Origin: Anseranas semipalmata
Lineage: Eukaryota; Chordata; Aves; Anseriformes; Anseranatidae
DNA length: 64,000 nt
Assembly (NCBI GenBank): GCA_013399115.1
Contig: VXAA01003401.1
Coordinates: 376,007-440,006 of the forward strand
Reading direction: 5' to 3'
Positions 57,405 to 64,000 of this stretch are shown in pieces; within the stretch, counting starts at the first letter, position 1; each line of letters starts with the position of its first letter. The position numbers and the translations under genes are program-made. The notes below the pieces were generated by a model. That model was given only the letters and a program-made list of their open reading frames with translations, did no database searches and was not told the origin of the DNA.

Positions 57405-57410
57405 AATAAA
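57405..57410 (+). terminator. DUSP8: Candidate DUSP8 poly(A) signal, distal
   Basis: AATAAA in GTGTTGTAATAAATACCC, with a strong T/G-rich element about 30-55 nt downstream (GGTGTCGGCCTTGGTTTGTG). In layout this is the best cleavage site after DUSP8. It could also end an unrelated + strand transcript. Confidence 0.5.
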
Positions 57411-58065
57411 TACCCAAATAGGTGTTTTAACAGCTGGTGTCGGCCTTGGTTTGTGGGTGAGCTTTTCGGGATGGGGCTGGAGGGTCCTGTTTTGGGGAGG
57501 GCGGCGGATTTTTGGCTGCATCCACCAGACCTGGTGGAGAGCTGGACACACAGCCAGACCCACATGTATTTATAGGCCCCCATGGCTGGAGCTGGATTAA
57601 TTCAAAGCAGAAATAAGAGTCACGGATGAGTGAGCAGGGGATAAAAATTAATTGGGGAGTTCATGGACCCACAGACAGGCAAACAACCAGGCCAGGGGCT
57701 TATAATGGTCCGGTGCTCCCACCGTGCCATGCTCGGGGTGCAGCCGGTGGCACGGCTTCAGGAGCGGCTCGCAGGAACGTTTCCTCGCTGCCCCTGCCAG
57801 AAGTTTACCTTGGAGGGAGGAGAAGCCGTGAGCAGGCTCCCCGCAGCACCGGCTCCAGCAAGCTGCGGCGCTTCTTGACTTAAGCAGAGAGGGGAAATCC
57901 AGCCCCCAGCAGATCCCCTCGTCTCCTGTGAACCCACTCCCCTCATCGCGCTGCAGTCACCGAGCACCTTCCTCCCCCTTGCCCCTCCTCGCGGTTAGCA
58001 CGGCACAAACCATTACTGCAACGAGAAACCCAGGAACGTCCTTTTTCCAGCTCTCGGGCTTTTAT

Positions 58066-58255
58066 TGACTCAGAATGGCTGCCAAGCCTATAAATAAATG
58101 TTCCTTGCACTAAATATAGCAGCCACTGAAATAGGGCTGCCATCTATTTATTTAGCTTGTGGCCTCTTTGAAAGCTCGCCAGCCAGCGCTGCCTCCACCT
58201 TCGCTGCGTCCCACCCCGGGCTGCGGCCACCCACCACGGGGGCACGGCTGAGTCA
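58066..58255. promoter_or_regulatory. MEF2/AP-1 site cluster, candidate enhancer
   Basis: AP-1 TGACTCA lies at 58066-58072. MEF2 consensus sites are CTATAAATAA (58088-58097) and CTAAATATAG (58110-58119). A near-MEF2 CTATTTATTTAG starts at 58144. A TRE/MARE-like GGCTGAGTCAGC is centred on TGAGTCA at 58249-58255. Function is unproven. Confidence 0.45.
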
Positions 58256-58734
58256 GCGCGGGGAGAAGGGGTCACCCAAAGCCAGCCCCGTCCCCGCAGG
58301 TCCCCACGGCCGGGATGTCCCCACTGGGGCAGCAGGTCCAGAGGTCCCCGTCCCCCTGCCCGGAACGCTGGGGGTAAGGGGGTGCAGAGAAGCCACATGT
58401 CAGGACCCTGAGAGCACCAAGGGGACATCCCACTGAGAGGATGCTGCAAATAAGGTCGCCTCGCTCCGAGATCCTCCAAGGGATGCCTCTTCCTCCAGTC
58501 CTGTTGGTTGTGCACTGACGCCTGGGCTGAACATACGAGCTTCACCCCTCCACGGCAGAAAATACTGATGGGGAGGGACGTGAGGACTGCTCTTGTGCTG
58601 CAGATACTGCCCTAGCAGAAGAAGGATGCCACTTACCTTGGGCTGTGACGATTTTCTTGCAGCTCCGTGCCAGCAAAGGGAAAAAAACGTCACTCCCTGG
58701 AAAGCCACATTTGCTCCTGGAGCAATCCAAGACA

Positions 58735-59020
58735 TTAATAATGCTTAGCACTTACAGGGAGTTTTGCTAAACATGAGCTAATCCTTACAACACCCATGGG
58801 AAGGAGAAAAGTAATTATTGTTATTGGGCTTGATTTTTCCTTTCCCATGTACCCCTGCAGATCAGGATCAGCTCTACCAATCCCAGAGTGCTCTGTAAAT
58901 CAGAGGGGAATCACACTCAGCCCAGTTTTTGCAAATAGGAAACCTGGAGCAAAGATGGCAGGTTATTTGCCAAAGGCCACACAAGAAGGCAGAGTGTGTG
59001 GGGGAAGTCCCAGCCCCTAA
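58735..59020 (+). mobile_element. Ancient amniote retroposon (MIR or L3-like)
   Basis: Segments in MIR/L3 order: TTAATAATGCTTAGCACTTA, then GAGCTAATCCTTACAACACC, then AGTAATTATTGTTATT. After an insertion or divergent stretch come CCCAGTTTTTGCAAATAGGA, TATTTGCCAAAGGCCACACA and GGCAGAGTG. The 'gaggaaactg...ttgcccaaggtcacaca' core of such elements is recognisable. Family cannot be settled by eye. Confidence 0.6.
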
Positions 59021-61717
59021 TCCTGACCTGTCAAAGGGTTATGGTCCCCTTGCAGGGGACCTCACCTGCAGGATGCCAGAGGGATGCTTCATATGGCTGC
59101 TCACCTTCCTCTCCTCCACAATGCCACTTCCCAAGGCAGTGAGATACCCCGGTCTCAGAGGCAGCAGATGCAGACAACGCTCATAATGTGCCAGGCCACC
59201 TGCTTTTGGTGGAGCTGAGATGCTGCTGGGGTCCCTGCTGGGTGCAGAGAGCTTGGGTTGGGTTGGGGAGCCTGGGGTGAGAGCGGAGATGGGCACCAAA
59301 GTGATGGGCATCATCCCACATGGGTGCCTCGCAGGCAGAAAGGGTGTGAGGAGGCAAGACAAGCTCGGGGACAGCTTCAAGGTGGAAGTTTTGAGGTGGC
59401 CAGCAGAGCCAGGAGGCTTGGGCCAGTGTCCTGGGGACCACCAGCCTCACAAAGAGATGGGTACAAGCTGCCTCCCACCATCAGCCAAGCAGAAGGGACC
59501 CCAGAACAAGGGATGGACCCTCCAAATGGTAGGGCACAGCTTTATGCACACGGGTGGCGTGGGAGAGAGGAGGGGATGCCCCTTTTGCTAGTGTCTCTGC
59601 AGGAGCAGGGGGCTCCCCAAAACTGGAGATGTTTTTCAATGCCTTCATTTTGCTCCCCAGCCACACTCTTCTCTTTGGCTGAAAGCCTCTCGCTCGGTGT
59701 CTGAGTGGAAATACTGTCTGTCAGCGGTACCCAGATGATGTCACTTAGTTTTCCAGGCTTCTGGGCTGAGCCAGCAGCTCGAGCCAGTATGACTGGATGG
59801 GCTTTATTTAGAAGGAGCCCAAGCGCAACCCAGCCCAGGTCTTCACGGCACCTGGCAGCGGGTCGTGCCCTCCGCCGCGTCTCCACCGCTGATGCAACCC
59901 TGGCCGCGGTGGGGACAGCAGGAGCAGGCAGGGGCACCCCTTGGTGCCCCGGGACCAGACCTGCTGCAGGGTGGGAGGTGCGATGGGCGCCCACCACCTC
60001 CTGGCCAGGGCTTTCTTCTCCCCCTTCAGCCGTGCCCTGCCAACCTCCAGGTCCCTCTGGGCAACGCGTGTGACCGAGGAGCCACCAGGACCCCAGGTGC
60101 TTTATTTCCCCTCAAGATTCCTGAGAAACTCCACCTGAGCGTGGCAGCATCCTCATCCCCACATTTACCATCTCCAGGCTGGGGTGCCGTAAACAAGTAC
60201 TGGGCTGGCTCTGGGTGCTTTTTAGCTGGAAAGCAAATGTTTTCAGCCCTCCTCCTTCCACTGACACCCCTGAACCTGCCTCTTCTCCCTCAGCAGCAGC
60301 TCCTGACAGGCGAGTGGCTAAGAATAGCCCTGCTGCTGGCTCCAGGCTGGTGCTGTTTGCTCAGTGACTCAGAGCTGGCCGGGCAGGCACTTACTCAAAG
60401 GGCCCCATTACTCATCCGTCTGCATCGCCCCAAGGATGGGGTTTGTGTCTCTTGCTTGCCTCTCCTTTAAAGATGCTTTATTTATTTCTTTTTAATCAAG
60501 CTGTCTTCTGCAAAGAGAGGTCATAATCCTGTTGTGGATTTACCACTAAATATGTTCGCCCCAATCCAAAATGCTGCAACCCCCATTTATCACGCTCCCA
60601 TGCTGAAGGCTCCACGGTGTTGCTCCTGCTCAACGCCCTGCCAGGAGGGAGCTGTGTGGGCAAGAGAAAATGCCTCCAAAAAATCACATTTCAGGGCTCC
60701 TATGCTGAATTCCGGTGTGGAGCTGGCTGTGCCCAAATCCAGCCAGACCCTTGGATGCTCTCATCCTGCCACAGCCCCCACTAATTGCAACCGTCCCTCC
60801 TCTCCACCTCATTGCCCAGAGGATGCTGTGGTGTCTGCAAAACACCTTGGCGAATTACAATGGGCCTCCTCCGCTTTAACGAGTGGCTCCAGTGACCAAA
60901 ACCAAAAAGACACCATCTTCCCCATCTGGTTTGCTCCCCCGAGGCACTCTCTGAGTCACAGCCACTTGTGCTGGGAACAGAGCTGCATCCTGCCCGACGT
61001 GGTGTGCGTCTGCAGGGCACTGCGGTGCCAGCGCTGGGGGGAGGACACAGCTCCTCTGCCGTGATGCGATGGCCCTCATTTTCTTCTCCTGTTGCTATTT
61101 CACCCCCATGGTCCCCCCTTTTTTCCTCTCCTCTAGGTTCTAACCCTCTCCCTACCCTGTTGCTTCACAGCATCACTCTTCCACCCTCCCATCATTGGGG
61201 CAGGACCTACTGCACCCACTGGCTCCTCGGCGTGCGTAATGGGCTAACATTATCTCCCCGGGTCACTCTGCTTTGGAAGATTACCTCACTGAGAAAACAG
61301 GCACCGGCATGCACATTCGTGCACACCCGTCTCATGCAAATAGATCCACCCGCATGGGAACAGGCAGCAGTATGGGAAAGTGCACCAGAGGCCAGGCAAC
61401 AAGTGGGCGAACCGGACCGGGCAAGGACTTTTTGGCCCCCATGTGCTGATGGCAGGGTGGTGGTGGCACAAGGTGGTGAAGAAAGAGGTTGCTTTAATCC
61501 ACAGGTGGCAGAAATGCTAAGATCTGCCCCAGCTGCAGCCATATGGCCCCATGCAGCCCTGCTGGTGGAGCTCGCGGTTACCAGCATCCCCCTGCTAGGC
61601 GGTCCTGTGCAAGCAGAGTCGGTCTGGATTTAGGATAGGGTGCTTCTCCTCACCACCCTGCCCTCTACACAGATGCTAAGGGCCTGATCCTGGGCTGCTA
61701 ACATGGGGTGAGCTTCT

Positions 61718-61744
61718 CCATCCATCCATCCATCCGTCCGTCCG
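61718..61744 (+). repeat. (CCAT)n/(CCGT)n microsatellite
   Basis: About four CCAT units grading into three CCGT units. Confidence 0.85.
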
Positions 61745-63261
61745 GGATGAGCTGGCCACTCCGCAAAGCCCCACATGGGAGGGCCGGGGACTTGTGCCTC
61801 GGTGTCCCCAGCCCAGCAGCACCGAGCCCAGCAGCCAGGGACATGGGACGGAGGGAAACGGGACCCCAGGGGCCCTGCGGGACAGCTTTCCCCAGCACCT
61901 GCCTCAAAGCTGGGCTCCGAGCGGGGTCCCAAGCGCTGTGCCCTCACCCTGTAAAGCCCCGCAGCCCAGGCAGGGACCAGCCTGCGAGCAGCCTCTAGTG
62001 GCAGCTCCTGACAGCTCGGAGCTCATTAAACCACCAAAATTTTGTCTGTGCAACACCAGGTGACAGGAGAGGAAGTTCACCCTCATTTCAGATCCTTCAG
62101 GAGTGATGCTCAGTGCTTCATTGTGCATGCGTGCCTAGGAGCTGCAGCAAGAGGAAGATTGGGCGCCCATCTCTGTGCTTCGTCTTTGAAACCTTTTGCA
62201 CTCCACAGGTGCAAATTACCGCAGGAAAGCAGGGCCGTGCTAGTCCAGGCCAAGCAACTTGCGTTCCTGCAGCCAGGCTGGGAGGGAATTCTTCTGTAAT
62301 TCTTGTGTGTCCACTGCACCGTGTGGTTCAAGTCTTGAAAAAAAAAATCTCTAAAGCTGCTGGGGACCGGGTTTGGGTTGGGGCATGAGCAAAACCAAGG
62401 CATCAAGTGCTGGGCTGCTGTCGGGCGGCTGTGGAAGCTTTTATGATCCTCTCCACTGCTTGGAGACCCTGCTCTGCACCCCAAAACTCCCTTACTGGCA
62501 TCCCAGCCTGCCACCTTCATCAACAAGAGAGGTCGGTGGCGGGTCCCCCTTGCCTTCCAGGCTGTGTCCCACACGTGGGGACCCAAGCACCAGGAGCTCA
62601 GCACTCCTCCCAGGCTCAGCCCGTTGTTCCGGCATGAGCAGTAATGCTGCATCCCTCTGCCCCTGCAGACGTGGCTCCAAGGCTTGGCTTCAGCTTTGCC
62701 CCAGCGTCCCCCAGGCACAGCACGGTGACAGAGCGTCTGCAGACGCGGTGGTGCCCCGAGCGAGGGCCAGACTGCCTCGTCTCCAGCCAGAGAGCGTTAA
62801 CCCACCGCAGACAGCCCTCAGACCTTGCTGGTGCCAAGCAGAAGTACATCATAAAGTCAAAGTGCTGCCAGGGCTGCCTCTCCCTGCCCTGCTTTCCCTA
62901 TTAATTGCTGCGCAGGCCAGCCATTAGGGACAAGGGCCAAGACGTGCACGAGAGACTCCCCTCGGCGTCTGGCACATCTCTCAGTCATTGCAAAACCCAG
63001 GGAGAGACTGTCCCAGCTGACCAGGACGTGCAGTCATGCAACTTACCCTTGCTGTGGTGTTACCCCAGGAACAGTGCATTCAGCTCTGGGAGCTGTGATG
63101 GGAGGGAAAAGCTGCTTCCCTCCAGTGCCACCAGCAAGCACCTTGCACCCCTGCAAAGCTTGGCAGCCAGGCAGGAGCACTGATATCTCTTAGGTAGCAG
63201 AATAACCTCTTAGGTAATGGGAAATCTCCTTCTTTGGGATTTAAGGGGGTATTTTAAGACA

Positions 63262-63402
63262 TATTTAAGAGACGGAGGTATTTAAGAGGAGTAGATGTGG
63301 CCCTAAGGGATATGGTGTAGTCATGGAACTCATCAGGTCAGGTTGATGGTTGGACTTGGTGATCTTGAAGGTCTTTTCCAACCTAACTGATTCTGTGATT
63401 TT
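63262..63402 (+). mobile_element. CR1 3' tail fragment
   Basis: GTATTTAAGAGGAGTAGATG, GATGGTTGGACTTGGTGATC and CTTGAAGGTCTTTTCCAACC, ending GATTCTGTGATTTTAT. This is the CR1 3' terminus on the + strand. Confidence 0.9.
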
Positions 63403-64000
63403 ATATCAGAGTGGATTGAAGGGGAGGCAGCCAGCAAGGTAACCCAGGGAACTGCAAGGAGTCATCCGGCTCCATAACCTCTGTGGTTTCACCAGCTCCA
63501 CCCTTGACAACAACTCAGCTGTGCATTTGACAGCACCTGGCCAAAGATCAAGCCTTGATCCCCCTCCTCACTAGAAAAATGCTCTGTGTGCAGAGAAGTG
63601 ATGAAAAAAGATCCCCCCGACGCTGCGCTCCGCCTCTCCATCTCCCAGGGCTGCACCAGGCAGAGCTGCTGACCGATGCAGAGACAGTACCAAGCCTTTC
63701 TCCTGTGCGGACTGGCTGCCCTTGGCTCTTGCACCCACCAGAGCTATTAGCAATGAGCTCACCCCTCTATTATCGCTGATCCAGGGAGTCTGGAGGCTCT
63801 CGGAAGCGCGGTATCGATCCGCGCCTCTTACACGTCCCCCTCAGGGCTTCAGTTTCAGGAAAGCTCTTTGCCTCTCCTCTCTCTGTCTCTCCTTCGCAGC
63901 CTCTGCTCTTCCAGAGGGACCCTGGAGCTGGGAGCTAAGGGAAAAGCAGCCAGGACCACGGTGGGAAGGATGGGGGCTAAGCCCAGCCTCTTTGCTTTGT

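Larger units (their letters stand above)
57411..64000. other. Downstream intergenic DNA
   Basis: No recognisable exon on either strand. It contains a MEF2/AP-1 site cluster (58066-58255), an ancient retroposon (58735-59020), a CCAT/CCGT microsatellite and a CR1 tail. A pyrimidine tract with CTTCGCAG at 63899 could be a splice acceptor, but no coding match follows. MOB2 is expected further right by synteny. Confidence 0.6.

Noticed and set aside
63880..64000. Possible MOB2 exon after an acceptor at 63899
   Set aside because: The pyrimidine tract is good, but the following sequence shows no MOB2-like protein in any frame before the window ends.

Overview
This is a 64 kb piece of a bird genome. 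The evidence is vertebrate split genes with GT-AG introns, CpG-rich promoter sequence, and scattered 5'-truncated copies of CR1, the dominant LINE of birds. Nothing looks prokaryotic or viral. The sequence is a draft assembly, with N gaps at 14764-15172 and 52106-52220 and single or few Ns inside homopolymers. I cannot name the species.

Layout. Two protein-coding genes lie head to tail on the + strand. Positions 1-6553 hold the 3' half of IFITM10: the end of one CD225-domain exon, a 6.3 kb intron and the terminal coding exon. Positions 6554 to about 14260 are 3' flank and intergenic DNA with several poly(A) signals and CR1 fragments. At about 14260-15300 there is a CpG-rich block with two perfect CRE sites and an NF-Y box, cut by an assembly gap. 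I infer that it is the promoter and non-coding first exon of DUSP8. DUSP8 then runs to 52081 in six coding exons (28478-28708, 34151-34289, 47648-47814, 50095-50254, 50463-50586, 50992-52081). These join in phase to a 636-residue MAP-kinase phosphatase. Its 3'UTR probably reaches 56.1 or 57.4 kb. Positions 57.4-64 kb hold no recognisable exon, only repeats and one possible enhancer.

Context. From memory, human 11p15.5 has the same neighbours in the same relative orientation (CTSD-IFITM10-DUSP8-MOB2), with KRTAP5 genes between IFITM10 and DUSP8. None is visible here. CTSD would lie left of the window and MOB2 right of it.

The two genes do not form a pathway. IFITM10 is a small membrane protein of the dispanin family. 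DUSP8 is a phosphatase that switches off JNK and p38 MAP kinases. The paired CREs at its likely promoter would fit feedback from ATF2/CREB, but that is inference.

I found no undescribed multi-gene system. The most useful leads are regulatory: the CRE pair beside the gap, a 7-codon uORF in DUSP8, an intronic CpG island with a TATA box, an inverted CR1 pair able to form long dsRNA in DUSP8 pre-mRNA, and a MEF2/AP-1 cluster downstream of DUSP8.
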